From Lysinibacillus timonensis (GTDB taxonomy: Bacteria > Bacillota > Bacilli > Bacillales_A > Planococcaceae): 64,000 nt of DNA. A program made the translations under genes and the position numbers. The notes under the pieces are model-generated. The model was given only the letters and a program-made list of their open reading frames with translations. It made no database searches and was not told where the DNA came from. Positions 1 through 8,406 of this stretch are shown piece after piece; positions within the stretch are counted from its first letter, which is position 1; each line of letters starts with the position of its first letter. Where the stretch lies: NCBI RefSeq assembly GCF_900291985.1, contig NZ_LT985980.1, forward strand, positions 1,310,001 through 1,374,000. Direction: 5' to 3'.

Positions 1-430
1 TTGCATTGACACTAATACCAGAAGTATTTGAACTGATAATTGTACCTTCTTTTCGAACTTCATCAATGCGTTCAAATAAGTTCTTTTTCACTTCTAGATT
101 TTCTACAACAACTTCAATAATCCAATCTACATCATTTAATTTTTCTAAGTCATCTTCTAGGTTACCAACTGTAAGTAAGTCGAGGCTTTTCTTGGATGTT
201 AGCGGAGCTGGTTTTTGTTTTTGTAACTTTTGAATAGCTGATTGGGCAAACCGATTACGGAATGCAGGACTATCTGTTGTTAACCCCTTCGCTTCCTCTT
301 CTTTTGTTAATTCATTTGGAACGATGTCTAAAATAATTGTTGGAATTCCGATATTTGCTAAATGGGCTGCTATACCAGAACCCATCACCCCAGAGCCAAG
401 CACGGCCGCTTTTTGAATTTTGTAAGTCAC
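1..430 (-). CDS. fadN: 3-hydroxyacyl-CoA dehydrogenase FadN, N-terminal part (runs off left edge)
   Basis: The visible 143 codons begin with a GTG at 430-428 after an AAAGGGG ribosome binding site. The protein opens with a Rossmann NAD-binding motif (LGSGVMGSGIAAHLA, about residues 11-25) and continues with the DWIIEVVVENLEVKKNLFERID stretch typical of 3-hydroxyacyl-CoA dehydrogenases, followed by SSNTSG. The insertion between these two parts resembles Bacillus FadN (YusL), the large bifunctional beta-oxidation enzyme that hydrates enoyl-CoA and oxidises 3-hydroxyacyl-CoA in the cytoplasm. The C-terminal hydratase part is outside the window, so the bifunctional assignment is inferred. A perfect FadR-type operator lies 26 bp upstream of the start, which fits fatty-acid-degradation control. 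Confidence 0.88.
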   Translation of the reverse strand, partial: MTYKIQKAAVLGSGVMGSGIAAHLANIGIPTIILDIVPNELTKEEEAKGLTTDSPAFRNRFAQSAIQKLQKQKPAPLTSKKSLDLLTVGNLEDDLEKLNDVDWIIEVVVENLEVKKNLFERIDEVRKEGTIISSNTSGISVNA

Positions 431-455
431 GAGCACATCCCCTTTCGTCACCTTT

Positions 456-473
456 TGAATGAATACTCATTCA
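456..473 (-). promoter_or_regulatory. FadR operator upstream of fadN
   Basis: TGAATGAATACTCATTCA is an 18-bp palindrome and matches the Bacillus FadR (YsiA) consensus TGAATGANTANTCATTCA at every specified base. It sits just upstream of the fadN ribosome binding site. The expected role is repression of beta-oxidation genes, relieved by long-chain acyl-CoA. The match is seen in the sequence; binding is inferred from the family. Confidence 0.85.
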
Positions 474-676
474 TTTATTGAGTAAAAAAATAAAAGTTGT
501 TAAAAATACACCTTTTCTCTCTTTAGTGTATGGTATTTCGTTATTTTTATCAATATCTTTCTTTCGAATTTTCAAAAAATTAAATAGATAACAAGATTAC
601 TTAAGAGATGTGTTAAGCAAATTTCTTTTCGCTCCTTCGGAAAATGTGTACACTACCAATAAGGAGCGTGAAGAAA

Positions 677-991
677 ATGAAAGATATCACTTCAGTAGAA
701 CAATTTAATGAACTAATTAATTCTGAACAGCCTGTTATCGTTAAATTTTATGCTGGTTGGTGCCCAGACTGCACTCGTATGAATATGTTTATTGACCCTA
801 TTATTGAAGAATATAGTCAATATGTTTGGTATCAAATTAACCGTGATGAATTCCCTGAACTAGCTGAAAAATATCAAGTAATGGGTATCCCGAGTTTATT
901 AATCTACAAAAATGGTGAAAAACTAGCTCACTTACACAGTGCCAATGCTAAATCACCAGAACAAGTAATCGAGTTTTTACAAGCCCAATAA
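677..991 (+). CDS. thioredoxin-family protein with WCPDC active site
   Basis: This 104-residue single-domain thioredoxin fold has the redox motif GWCPDC (Cys29 and Cys32) and the cis-proline loop MGIPSLLIY (Pro72). The frame is open back to an ATG at 644, but AAGGAG lies 9-10 bases before the ATG at 677, so 677 is preferred. It probably reduces disulfides in the cytoplasm, since no signal peptide or membrane segment is present. The WCPDC variant resembles the small accessory thioredoxins of bacilli (YtpP type) rather than the housekeeping WCGPC TrxA. It is monocistronic, with a stem-loop terminator directly after the stop. Confidence 0.88.
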   Translation: MKDITSVEQFNELINSEQPVIVKFYAGWCPDCTRMNMFIDPIIEEYSQYVWYQINRDEFPELAEKYQVMGIPSLLIYKNGEKLAHLHSANAKSPEQVIEFLQAQ

Positions 992-1000
992 CAAATTTTT

Positions 1001-1035
1001 AGAAGTTACTTATGCAAAGGTAGCTTCTTTTTTTA
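1001..1035 (+). terminator. intrinsic terminator after the thioredoxin gene
   Basis: AGAAGTTAC pairs imperfectly (one bulge) with GTAGCTTCT, and a run of seven T residues follows. It starts 10 bp after the stop codon. Confidence 0.75.
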
Positions 1036-1171
1036 TAGATTTTTCGACTCGAATATTTGCCTAAATCAGACTATTTTGAATTGTATAATTAGCGGAAATT
1101 ATTTACAATAGTATCAGACAGCTAATATGGACAGATACAAAAAAATCAAAATTAAAATGAGGTGATAAGAA

Positions 1172-1597
1172 ATGGAAACATCTAATAAAATTATAGTCAA
1201 AACAACAGTGCAAGTCCCTGTAGAAAAGGTATGGGAGTATTGGACAGAGCCAGCTCATATAACAAAATGGAACAATGCCTCGGATGACTGGCATACTCCA
1301 TACGCAGAAAATGATTTAAAAGTTGGCGGTAAATTCCTATCCAGGATGGAAGCTAAAGATGGCAGTTTTGGATTTGATTTTGGTGGCGTGTATGATGAAG
1401 TAAAAAAACATGAGATTATTGCTTATACAATGGATGATGGAAGAAAAGTGACTATTACGTTTAAAGGACAACAAAACGAGACCGAGATTATTGAAACGTT
1501 TGATGCTGAGAGTGATAATCCAGTTGAAATTCAACAACAAGGTTGGCAAGCGATTCTTGATCATTTCAAAAAATACGCTGAGCAAATAACTATCTAA
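1172..1597 (+). CDS. SRPBCC/AHSA1-family protein
   Basis: This 141-residue protein has the START-like helix-grip fold of the AHSA1 (YndB) group. It opens with IIVKTTVQVPVEKVWEYWTE, continues with HITKWNNASDDWHTP and FGGVYDEV, and ends with a long amphipathic helix GWQAILDHFKKYAEQ. The family binds hydrophobic ligands; no specific ligand is visible here. A GAGGTG ribosome binding site lies 7-8 bases before the ATG. The protein is cytoplasmic, and its length is normal for the family. The neighbouring tautomerase gene is 78 bp downstream on the same strand and may be cotranscribed. Confidence 0.85.
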   Translation: METSNKIIVKTTVQVPVEKVWEYWTEPAHITKWNNASDDWHTPYAENDLKVGGKFLSRMEAKDGSFGFDFGGVYDEVKKHEIIAYTMDDGRKVTITFKGQQNETEIIETFDAESDNPVEIQQQGWQAILDHFKKYAEQITI

Positions 1598-1675
1598 TCA
1601 ATCCACTAGCACCGCGATACCATCAATCAAAATCTATGTGAAACTATCTTTCAAACTGGAAGGGGTAACTAGTTT

Positions 1676-1879
1676 ATGCCATATGTCAATATAAAAATTA
1701 CAAATGAAAATGTAACACCTGAGAAAAAAGCACAACTAATCGCTGGTGCTACACAATTACTTGTCGATGTATTAGGAAAAAACCCTGCAACAACGGTCGT
1801 AGTCATTGATGAAGTTGATACTGATAATTGGGGAGTTGCAGGGGAAACGATTACGGAAAGAAGAAAAGCAGGAAAATAA
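1676..1879 (+). CDS. 4-oxalocrotonate tautomerase-family protein
   Basis: This 67-residue protein begins Met-Pro-Tyr-Val-Asn-Ile-Lys-Ile. The Pro exposed after Met removal is the catalytic base of the tautomerase superfamily. The VTPEKKAQLIAGATQLLVDVLG helix and the PATTVVVIDEV strand are typical of the small hexameric subgroup. These enzymes interconvert enol and keto forms of 2-oxoacids; the actual substrate is unknown. AGGGG lies about 11 bases before the ATG, a slightly long spacing. A near-perfect terminator lies 100 bp downstream. Confidence 0.88.
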   Translation: MPYVNIKITNENVTPEKKAQLIAGATQLLVDVLGKNPATTVVVIDEVDTDNWGVAGETITERRKAGK

Positions 1880-1980
1880 ATTTAGTAGATTATTAAAGAT
1901 TTTCTTATATTTTCATCTCACGTAACATATAACCAATGACAGCTATTGTTAAGGGGTTATGAGAAGTTTCCGGTAAATTC

Positions 1981-2009
1981 AGTAACTGACTAAGTCAGTT
2001 ACTTTTTTT
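1981..2009 (+). terminator. intrinsic terminator after the tautomerase gene
   Basis: AGTAACTGAC and GTCAGTTACT form a perfect 10-bp stem with a 3-base loop, and seven T residues follow. It can end transcription of the AHSA1-tautomerase pair. Confidence 0.9.
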
Positions 2010-2028
2010 CTGTTTTTATTTCGTTTGG

Positions 2029-2216
2029 TCATTGAGATGGGCTCTCTGTTGCCTTTCACCGCAAATTTTAATCCGATTGGGCACTGACGAGCAGTCTCTG
2101 TTACCTTTCATCGAAGATTCATCTCCAGTTCGGCACTGACGAGCTATCTCTGTTACCTTTCACCGAAGATTCATCTCCAGTTCGGCACTGACGAGCTGTC
2201 TCTGTTACCTTTCATC
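2029..2216. repeat. tandem array of a 52-bp unit, about 3.5-4 copies
   Basis: The sequence CTCTGTTACC (first copy CTCTGTTGCC) recurs every 52 bp, and GCACTGACGAG recurs at 2081, 2133 and 2185. The first copy is the most diverged. The array lies in the 424-bp gap between the tautomerase gene and the nucleotidase gene and contains no credible ORF. Degenerate GTTACC-rich sequence continues to about 2275. The period equals that of the larger array at 3639-4549, although the unit sequences differ. Confidence 0.9.
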
Positions 2217-2302
2217 GGCACACTCTATTACTTCGGTTACCGTTACCTGCTTGGTTACCTTTACCTACTAGGTTCGGATAGTCACTCCCTCCTCCTTTAT
2301 TT

Positions 2303-2995
2303 TTAGGAATTGTTTAAAATTGTGAGTAACCCCTCCAATTTCGCTATCTCATACGTTGGCGTAATACCCGTTTGATTTTCTTTTAAATGGGGGTTAAACC
2401 AGCACGTATCAATTCCTGCCTGTTTCCCACCTCTGATATCAGATGTTAATGAATCACCGATTATTAAAGTTTTGTCTAGGTTAACATTTCCCAAATGCTG
2501 AAATACATAGTCAAAAAACTCCTTTTTCGGTTTCTGATAGCCAACTTCTTCTGAAACAAATACATGGCGAAAATATGGTGCAAGGCGAGAATCCTTTAGT
2601 CGTCTCTCTTGTGTAGTCACAACACCATTCGTAACGATATATAAGTTATATTTTTGATAAATAGTTTGAATTAATTCCAATGCGCCATCAATTAACTGAT
2701 GTCCTTCATCTAAAAAACTTCGATATTTTCTTTCGTATTCTATACCATCTACCTTTTTTCCATAATGCTCAAAAAAGATAGCAAATCGCGTGTTCACTAA
2801 TTCCTCGCGCCCAATTTTCCCTTCTTCGTGTGCACGCCAAAGCCCTGCATTGAACATTTTATAAGTTTCTTTCATGTCTTCTGTTAACGGAATTTGTAAC
2901 TCAATAAATAATTTTTCTAATGCTTGATTTTCTGCCTGACCGAAATCGAGCAATGTATCATCAAGGTCGAATAGTAATGTTTGGTATTCTTTCAA
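2303..2995 (-). CDS. YjjG-family HAD pyrimidine 5'-nucleotidase
   Basis: This 230-residue protein carries all HAD-superfamily motifs: FDLDDT (nucleophile Asp10, acid Asp12), VTNG (Thr122), Lys155 in YQKPKKEFFDY, and IIGDSLTSDIRGG (Asp181 and Asp186). The helical cap between residues 20 and 90 and the sequence around DSLTSDI match the YjjG/YfnB group. That group dephosphorylates noncanonical pyrimidine nucleotides and other small phosphates in the cytoplasm. It is transcribed alone. Upstream it faces the divergent C39-like gene across 80 bp. The substrate is inferred from the family. Confidence 0.88.
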   Translation of the reverse strand: MKEYQTLLFDLDDTLLDFGQAENQALEKLFIELQIPLTEDMKETYKMFNAGLWRAHEEGKIGREELVNTRFAIFFEHYGKKVDGIEYERKYRSFLDEGHQLIDGALELIQTIYQKYNLYIVTNGVVTTQERRLKDSRLAPYFRHVFVSEEVGYQKPKKEFFDYVFQHLGNVNLDKTLIIGDSLTSDIRGGKQAGIDTCWFNPHLKENQTGITPTYEIAKLEGLLTILNNS

Positions 2996-3075
2996 CGAAA
3001 CTTCCTCCGAGTCAAAGTTGTGTTATAATCGATTTTCTACATTTTATCATTAATAAATATTAAAGGTGATGAATA

Positions 3076-3597
3076 ATGAAGGTACAATTAGACGTAACGG
3101 GTTTATCCCAGTATGACGAGACTATACAAGAAATTTATCAATCATCTGCATGCGGACCAACAACAATCTATGTAATCTTAAATCACCTTAAACTTCATTC
3201 TACCTACAGTGTTAATGAATTATATAAAAGACTTGGTGGGACAAAGATTGGCTTATTTAAATGGCGACTCATAAAAAACTTACGTAAGTTATTAGGTCCA
3301 AAATGGAATGTGTCAGGCTGCACTTTACAAGAGGCGCTAAAGCAACTAGATCTAGGCAAACCGGTTGCAATGAAATTTGATCGATACTTTACTTTTCAGC
3401 GGAAGTCAAAATCCACTTTTAAATATCATTGGGTTCCATTAATCGGCTATGAAATAAAAGATGAAGAATTATATTTAATCGTCCATGATAATGGTTGGAA
3501 AAATCGGGATAGTCAAATTCGAAAAATTCGTTATGCAAATAATCAAAGAGTGTTGTCGTATGTAAAAATAGATCATGCTAGCCCTTTAAAACTTTAA
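3076..3597 (+). CDS. C39-like (papain-fold) cysteine peptidase-family protein
   Basis: This 173-residue protein shows the peptidase C39-like arrangement: SSACGPTTI with Cys26 as the likely nucleophile, YHWVPLIGYE with His118, and VHDNGW with Asp138. No signal peptide or transmembrane segment is present, and it is not fused to an ABC exporter, so it is not a bacteriocin-processing exporter. Free-standing C39_2 proteins are poorly characterised. AAAGGTGATG provides a moderate ribosome binding site before the ATG. The 52-bp repeat array begins 42 bp after the stop. Proteolytic activity is an inference from the triad. Confidence 0.75.
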   Translation: MKVQLDVTGLSQYDETIQEIYQSSACGPTTIYVILNHLKLHSTYSVNELYKRLGGTKIGLFKWRLIKNLRKLLGPKWNVSGCTLQEALKQLDLGKPVAMKFDRYFTFQRKSKSTFKYHWVPLIGYEIKDEELYLIVHDNGWKNRDSQIRKIRYANNQRVLSYVKIDHASPLKL

Positions 3598-3638
3598 AAC
3601 AATATATTAGATATACAAAATGAATTTTATTGTTGTGA

Positions 3639-4549
3639 TGTCCTAATGAAGCTTTTTATGGGACATTACCTTTTGCTTTTATTAGTGTTTTGTCTCGTTG
3701 GAGCGTTCTACGAGACACTTCCTTTCGTTTTTATTGGAGTATTGTCTCGTTGGAGCGTTCTACGAGACACTTCCTTTCGTTTTTATTGGAGTATTGTCTC
3801 GTTGGAGCGTTCTACGAGACACTTTCTTTCGTTTTTATTGGTGTTTTGTCTCGTAGGAAGGTTCTACGAGACATTCTCTTGCTCTTTGCATAGTGTATTG
3901 TCTCATTGGAGCGTTCTACGAGACACTTCTTTTCGTTTTTATTGGTGTTTTGTCTCGTAGGAAGGTTCTACGAGACATTCTCTTGCTCTTTGCATAGAGT
4001 TTTGTCTCATTGGAGCATTCTACGAGACATTCTCTCGCTCTTTGCATAGTGTTTTGTCTCGTTGGAGCGTTCTACGAGACACTTCTTTTCGCCTTTATTG
4101 GTGTTTTGTCTCGTTGGAGCATTCTACGAGACATTCTCTCGCTCTTTGCATAGTGTATTGTCTCATTGGAGCGTTCTACGAGACATTCTCTTGCTCTTTG
4201 CATAGAGTTTTGTCTCATTGAAACGTTCTACGAGACACTTTCTTTCGTTTTTATTGGTGTTTTGTCTCGTAGGAAGGTTCTACGAGACATTCTCTTGCTC
4301 TTTGCATAGTGTATTGTCTCATTGGAGCGTTCTACGAGACACTTCTTTTCGTTTTTATTGGTGTTTTGTCTCGTTGGGGCGTTCTACGAGACACTTTCTT
4401 TCGTTTTTATTGGTGTTTTGTCTCGTAGGAAGGTTCTACGAGACATTCTCTTGCTCTTTGCATAGTGTATTGTCTCATTGGAGCGTTCTACGAGACATTT
4501 CGAATCTATTTATTTATGGAATGTCTCGTGCGACCTTACTATTTAATTA
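3639..4549. repeat. 17-18 unit palindromic array, exact 52-bp period
   Basis: Sixteen full units start at 3691, 3743, 3795 and so on, every 52 bp to 4471. Each has a 27-bp imperfect palindrome (TGTCTCGT...ACGAGACA) and a 25-bp linker. A diverged unit at 3639 (TGTCC...GGACA) keeps the phase, and a half unit starts at 4522. Linkers are of two kinds, a TTTCGTTTTTATTGG type and a TTGCTCTTTGCATAG type. In units containing TAGGAAGGTTCTA the arms extend to a perfect 10 bp (TGTCTCGTAG/CTACGAGACA). Three-unit blocks starting at 3795, 4211 and 4367 are near-identical, which points to 156-bp segmental duplication. ORFs of 67-110 codons across it only reflect the repeat and are not called as genes. Confidence 0.95.
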
Positions 4550-4627
4550 ACTTTATAAATTTCCTTCTTAATAGCATTGAGGCTAGGGGGATTTTGATGC
4601 AATTATATAGAACTTATAAATAAAACG

Positions 4628-4670
4628 AGAGGGTGATGAATGAAAGCTAACTTTCACAACATCACCCTCT
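4628..4670 (-). terminator. terminator of ypcP, probably bidirectional
   Basis: AGAGGGTGATG pairs with CATCACCCTCT as a perfect 11-bp stem. On the minus strand the sequence after the stem is CGTTTTATTT. It starts 6 bp beyond the ypcP stop codon and separates the gene from the repeat array. Confidence 0.85.
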
Positions 4671-4675
4671 ATTTA

Positions 4676-5563
4676 TTATGCAAACGAATAAAGTGATTTC
4701 GCATGTTTAACAATTAATCGAAAACCTCTACGTTCTAGTTCATTAAAACGTTCTGTAGAATAGTCCTCTAACTCTAAATCCGCTAAATTTGCATCAATCT
4801 CCACATTTCGTTCAATCGTTGCTAGCTGATGAGATAGTTTTAGCATTTCCAAATTGTCCGCAATTTTTGTTCGTTGTGCAGGTTTCAATTGATCTAAGTT
4901 ATCAATTACTTCTTCTATTGAACCAAAATTTTGGATTAGTTGTAATGCTGTTTTAGGCCCGATTCCTTTCACTCCTGGATAACCGTCACTTGTATCTCCC
5001 ATGAAAGCTTTCACATAAGCAAATTGATAAGGCTCAATATTGTACTCTTCCTTGAATCGCTCTTCTGTATATTCGTCATACTCTGTATAACCTTTTTTTG
5101 TAAACGCAATTTTTGTTGACGGGTTTAATAATTGTAGTAAATCTTTATCACCACTAATTATCGTAATTTCAGCGTCATCTTTCCACTTTTCTACCATGGA
5201 ACCAATTGCGTCGTCTGCTTCCATTCCCTCGACACCAAAGTTTTTCCACCCAATCATTTGTGATACTTCTTTTGCCATATCAAATTGTGGAAGCATTTCT
5301 TCAGGTGGAGCAGGACGATTTGCTTTGTAGCCATCAAATAATTCATTTCTAAATGTTTGAACTCCCATATCCCAACAAACTGCTAAATGAGTAGGTTTCA
5401 TTAAGCTTTGTGCTGTCAGAACGTGTCTCGCAAAACCTTGTACTCCATTCGTCGGTGTTCCATCTTCTAACCGTATATATTGACCCATTGCACTAGAAGC
5501 GAAGAATGATCTGAATAACAATGCCATTCCATCAACAACTAATAGATGTGGTTTATTTGTCAT
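4676..5563 (-). CDS. ypcP: 5'-3' exonuclease YpcP (PolA-type nuclease domain)
   Basis: This 295-residue protein is the stand-alone form of the 5'-3' exonuclease domain of DNA polymerase I. The metal-site motifs are LLVVDGMALLFRSFF near the N-terminus, GMEADDAIGSM, and SGDKDLLQLL. The helix-hairpin-helix PGVKGIGPKTALQLIQNFGSIEEV is the flap/junction-binding element. In bacilli this enzyme trims 5' ends and Okazaki-fragment RNA alongside PolA. A TTG directly precedes the ATG at 5563; AGAGAGGA lies 9 bases before the ATG, so either could start. The gene is monocistronic between its terminator and the polysaccharide operon. Confidence 0.9.
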   Translation of the reverse strand: MTNKPHLLVVDGMALLFRSFFASSAMGQYIRLEDGTPTNGVQGFARHVLTAQSLMKPTHLAVCWDMGVQTFRNELFDGYKANRPAPPEEMLPQFDMAKEVSQMIGWKNFGVEGMEADDAIGSMVEKWKDDAEITIISGDKDLLQLLNPSTKIAFTKKGYTEYDEYTEERFKEEYNIEPYQFAYVKAFMGDTSDGYPGVKGIGPKTALQLIQNFGSIEEVIDNLDQLKPAQRTKIADNLEMLKLSHQLATIERNVEIDANLADLELEDYSTERFNELERRGFRLIVKHAKSLYSFA

Positions 5564-5647
5564 CAATTAAAATCCTCTCTACCATTTGATTCTATTATTA
5601 TATCAGATAAATAGGTTCATTAATGGATTAGGTATGTACCAATATTT

Positions 5648-6670
5648 TCACTGGTATTGAAGGATTCTTTTGTTACTTGCATTACATAAAGTAGATTCCA
5701 TAAATTCCGACATTGTATATGATTGAAAATCGTATTTTTCATTTAAATAATTATAATGTTCTAGAATTTTCCTCAACATTAATAAGTTCTCTTCTAACTG
5801 TTGACCGAAATTATGTGGATGCCACCATAAATGAAATATCTTTTTTTCTTTCGCAGCTAGCTCCATACTTTTAGAGATTCTTTTATATTTGAGATGTTCT
5901 AGCCATTTCGTTCTATATGGTCTAAGAAACATGCTTTCTCGTATATTAATCATTCGATTTTCCGTTACCTCTAAATGATAAGCATTACTTCCTGATATAT
6001 TTATATAGCTATCCACATGTTTAAGTACTTTAATATATAGAGGTATATTGTGCTTTCTTGCCTTATGTAGGGGGTGCTCGGCGTTTCCTCTATAACAAAA
6101 AATACCTAAATCCTGACATACTTTCAAATATTCATTGTTTATTTGGTTCCGCGGAAAAACAATTGAGGTCACATTTAAGTTATATTTTTCATGAACTTCT
6201 ATTGAAACTAACAAATCCTTTTTAAATTGTTCAATTGTCTGCCCATCTTCTAAACAATAAAAATGCGAAAATGTATGTGTTGCAATTTCTTGATGTGGTA
6301 CCTCTTTAATCTCATATATTAAAGACTTTCCAAAATGTAGTGGATCGTTTAACTCATCTTCCCCGACTTGTTTTAAATAGGAAATTGGATTGAAACGTGT
6401 GTTTTCGTATGTCGGGTTAATCTCAAATAATTTACTTACCATATCTTTTTTCGTTTCACAAAATAGTAGTCCTACTGTTGCCCATGTTGCATGGATCTCA
6501 TATTCGTTAAACAAAGATAGAATTTGATTTATTGCTTTCCTAGCGCCAAGTATATTTGCATCATAACTCCCATTATTAACGTCTAACATTCCCCAATTTA
6601 ATTCGAAATCTAATGATATGACAAATGCTCCATGATTTATTTCTTTTTTATTAATCGTGTATCCCTCCAA
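5648..6670 (-). CDS. polysaccharide deacetylase-family protein, last gene of the surface-polysaccharide operon
   Basis: The 340-residue product begins with VISLDFELNWG (a DFE-type motif I of the NodB/polysaccharide deacetylase fold) and has a THTFSH motif II around residue 135 and WWHPHNFG near residue 280. The fold is the divergent deacetylase group found in capsule and exopolysaccharide clusters. No signal peptide is visible, so a cytoplasmic role on lipid-linked or nucleotide sugars is possible. The gene overlaps the upstream GNAT gene by 34 bp. The start is odd: no ATG or GTG lies in the first 25 codons. A TTG at 6670 lacks an upstream ribosome binding site, whereas GGAGGG lies 7 bases before an ATT at 6657. 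Confidence 0.78.
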   Translation of the reverse strand: MEGYTINKKEINHGAFVISLDFELNWGMLDVNNGSYDANILGARKAINQILSLFNEYEIHATWATVGLLFCETKKDMVSKLFEINPTYENTRFNPISYLKQVGEDELNDPLHFGKSLIYEIKEVPHQEIATHTFSHFYCLEDGQTIEQFKKDLLVSIEVHEKYNLNVTSIVFPRNQINNEYLKVCQDLGIFCYRGNAEHPLHKARKHNIPLYIKVLKHVDSYINISGSNAYHLEVTENRMINIRESMFLRPYRTKWLEHLKYKRISKSMELAAKEKKIFHLWWHPHNFGQQLEENLLMLRKILEHYNYLNEKYDFQSYTMSEFMESTLCNASNKRILQYQ

Positions 6671-8406
6671 CGATTAATTTTTATTATTAATTTACAAACA
6701 ATTGAGTTTACGTTTTTCGTTTTCATTTGAAGATTTTTTAATAATGTGGGTTCATTCTTGTGTAAATTACTAATTTGCAATATTGGATCTTCCCCTTCCA
6801 AAAATTTTTCCCATTTCCATTCCCTTTTAAATAGTTTTAGTTGGAATAACACGCTTCTTTTTCTATATTGCTGTTTCCATAACTCACGCTGTTTCCTAAA
6901 GTTTAAGAAGTTTGTAGTCGTGTAAATAGATTTATAATTATTGCTATTTAATAAAAAAGCGGTTATTTCTTTTAATTCTGACAATTCGTATTCTGAAATA
7001 TAACAGTTTGATTTTTTCAATGATTGAATATAATTAACTGTATCAATCCGAATACATTTAGGATGAAGTAAAAAGGAAATACCATCTTCCTTTTTATATG
7101 GAATATAGCCCTTATAGTAATATGAAATAATCTTTTCATTTGTCCATATTGCTTCCTTCATAGCGATTGGCTCATACAGTTTACTACAATTTTTTTCTAA
7201 CTTTTGAGAGTTATATTCGTAAATAGAAAACACTTTTAATGGAAATATATTGTTCACTAATTTTTTTAATTCTTCATAGCTTTTATTTTTAACCATATAT
7301 TTAAATAAACCAAGTGTATTTCGTTTAAAATGAACAATCGACTTTCTTTTTTTAAGAATGTCGATTACTTTTTCCTTCAAAATAAATTGGCCTGCTACTA
7401 GCCATGTTTTCAACCCTTTAGACCTTGCAACATATTTTCTTGTGTAATCTAAGTTAGTTGACCAGTCAAACTTATAATTTTCATGACCAATGCTAAAATC
7501 ATATATTTGATAATGATTACGGCTTGCATCGATAATCTTTTCTCTGTCTAATAATCTCCCTGGACCAAAAATTTCAAAGGATGGCAAATGTCCTAGAGCG
7601 TAACTTATATAGCGTCCTCGACACCCAATTCCATAGCGAAAACCTATCCACTTATTTTCAAAAGTTAATGCATCAACCTCAATTGAGAGAGAGTTACTAT
7701 TAGATAGCATTAATTCATTTACAAATTGCTTATTTTCAAGTGATGTGAAATCACTTGTATCAATTTTCTTCGCCCATCTACGATTAAAAATATCGTATAT
7801 TTTATCCAAATTATTCACATTTGCTCTAATAAACGCAATGTTCCCAAACTGCTTTAATCGCTTTTCACGACGGTCCATCCCATGAAGCTTTCTTCTTTCA
7901 TAAAGGAAATCTTCTAGATTTATATCTTCTAATTGAATATAGGGTGATACGGTTCTAAATAAGCTATAAGGTAATTTTCTTTGGATAAAGTAATCCTGAA
8001 TCATATTTGTAGTATCGTTACTCTCTAATAACCCTCTTAAATTAAAAATTATATGTTTGTACTTTTGAAATAACCAATCTAACATGAATTCAATGGCAAC
8101 TTGTTTATGTGAACCTTTCACTATGATATCCATATAATTGGATGTTTTATCACCTATAAAGGAAACAATTTGGATATTCGCCTTTTGTTTTCGTATGAAT
8201 GGAAAAAATGCAATTGGAGCATCGTTTTCCCTTACTACATATATTTCAATGTTGGGGTTATTTTGACCAATACAATTCCACCAGCTATAAATCCACTCAT
8301 ATTCTATAAATGGATTGTTATTCTGCTCTTCTTCCAGTATGTTTGTCCAAGTATGTTTAAACTGCTGCAATTGATGAATTTTATTTATTACATCACACTT
8401 TAGCAT
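6637..8406 (-). CDS. CelD/BcsL-like GNAT (FemAB-related) protein, paralogue 1
   Basis: The 589-residue protein has a double GNAT (FemAB-like) architecture. The first region runs from PFIEYEWIYSWWNCIG to DIIVKG (about residues 32-115). The second includes IGFRYGIGCRGRYISYALGH, GPGRLLDREKI and DFSIGHENYKFDW (about residues 255-335), typical of the CelD/BcsL acetyltransferases of polysaccharide clusters. About 200 extra C-terminal residues follow and have a counterpart only in the paralogue at 11614-13284. Acyl or aminoacyl transfer to a surface sugar is inferred. Its start lies inside the upstream glycosyltransferase gene (14-bp overlap), indicating translational coupling. The protein is rich in Asn, Lys and Ile and low in GC. 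Confidence 0.8.
   Translation of the reverse strand: MLKCDVINKIHQLQQFKHTWTNILEEEQNNNPFIEYEWIYSWWNCIGQNNPNIEIYVVRENDAPIAFFPFIRKQKANIQIVSFIGDKTSNYMDIIVKGSHKQVAIEFMLDWLFQKYKHIIFNLRGLLESNDTTNMIQDYFIQRKLPYSLFRTVSPYIQLEDINLEDFLYERRKLHGMDRREKRLKQFGNIAFIRANVNNLDKIYDIFNRRWAKKIDTSDFTSLENKQFVNELMLSNSNSLSIEVDALTFENKWIGFRYGIGCRGRYISYALGHLPSFEIFGPGRLLDREKIIDASRNHYQIYDFSIGHENYKFDWSTNLDYTRKYVARSKGLKTWLVAGQFILKEKVIDILKKRKSIVHFKRNTLGLFKYMVKNKSYEELKKLVNNIFPLKVFSIYEYNSQKLEKNCSKLYEPIAMKEAIWTNEKIISYYYKGYIPYKKEDGISFLLHPKCIRIDTVNYIQSLKKSNCYISEYELSELKEITAFLLNSNNYKSIYTTTNFLNFRKQRELWKQQYRKRSVLFQLKLFKREWKWEKFLEGEDPILQISNLHKNEPTLLKNLQMKTKNVNSIVCKLIIKINRWRDTRLIKKK

Noticed and set aside
3639-4549. CRISPR array
   Set aside because: The repeat is about 27 bp and spacing is regular, but the 25-bp linkers are only two recurring types rather than unique spacers, and no cas gene is present.
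3646-4550. Open reading frames of 67-110 codons across the repeat array
   Set aside because: They only translate the 52-bp repeat in cycling frames (52 is not a multiple of 3), lack ribosome binding sites, and have no protein-like features.
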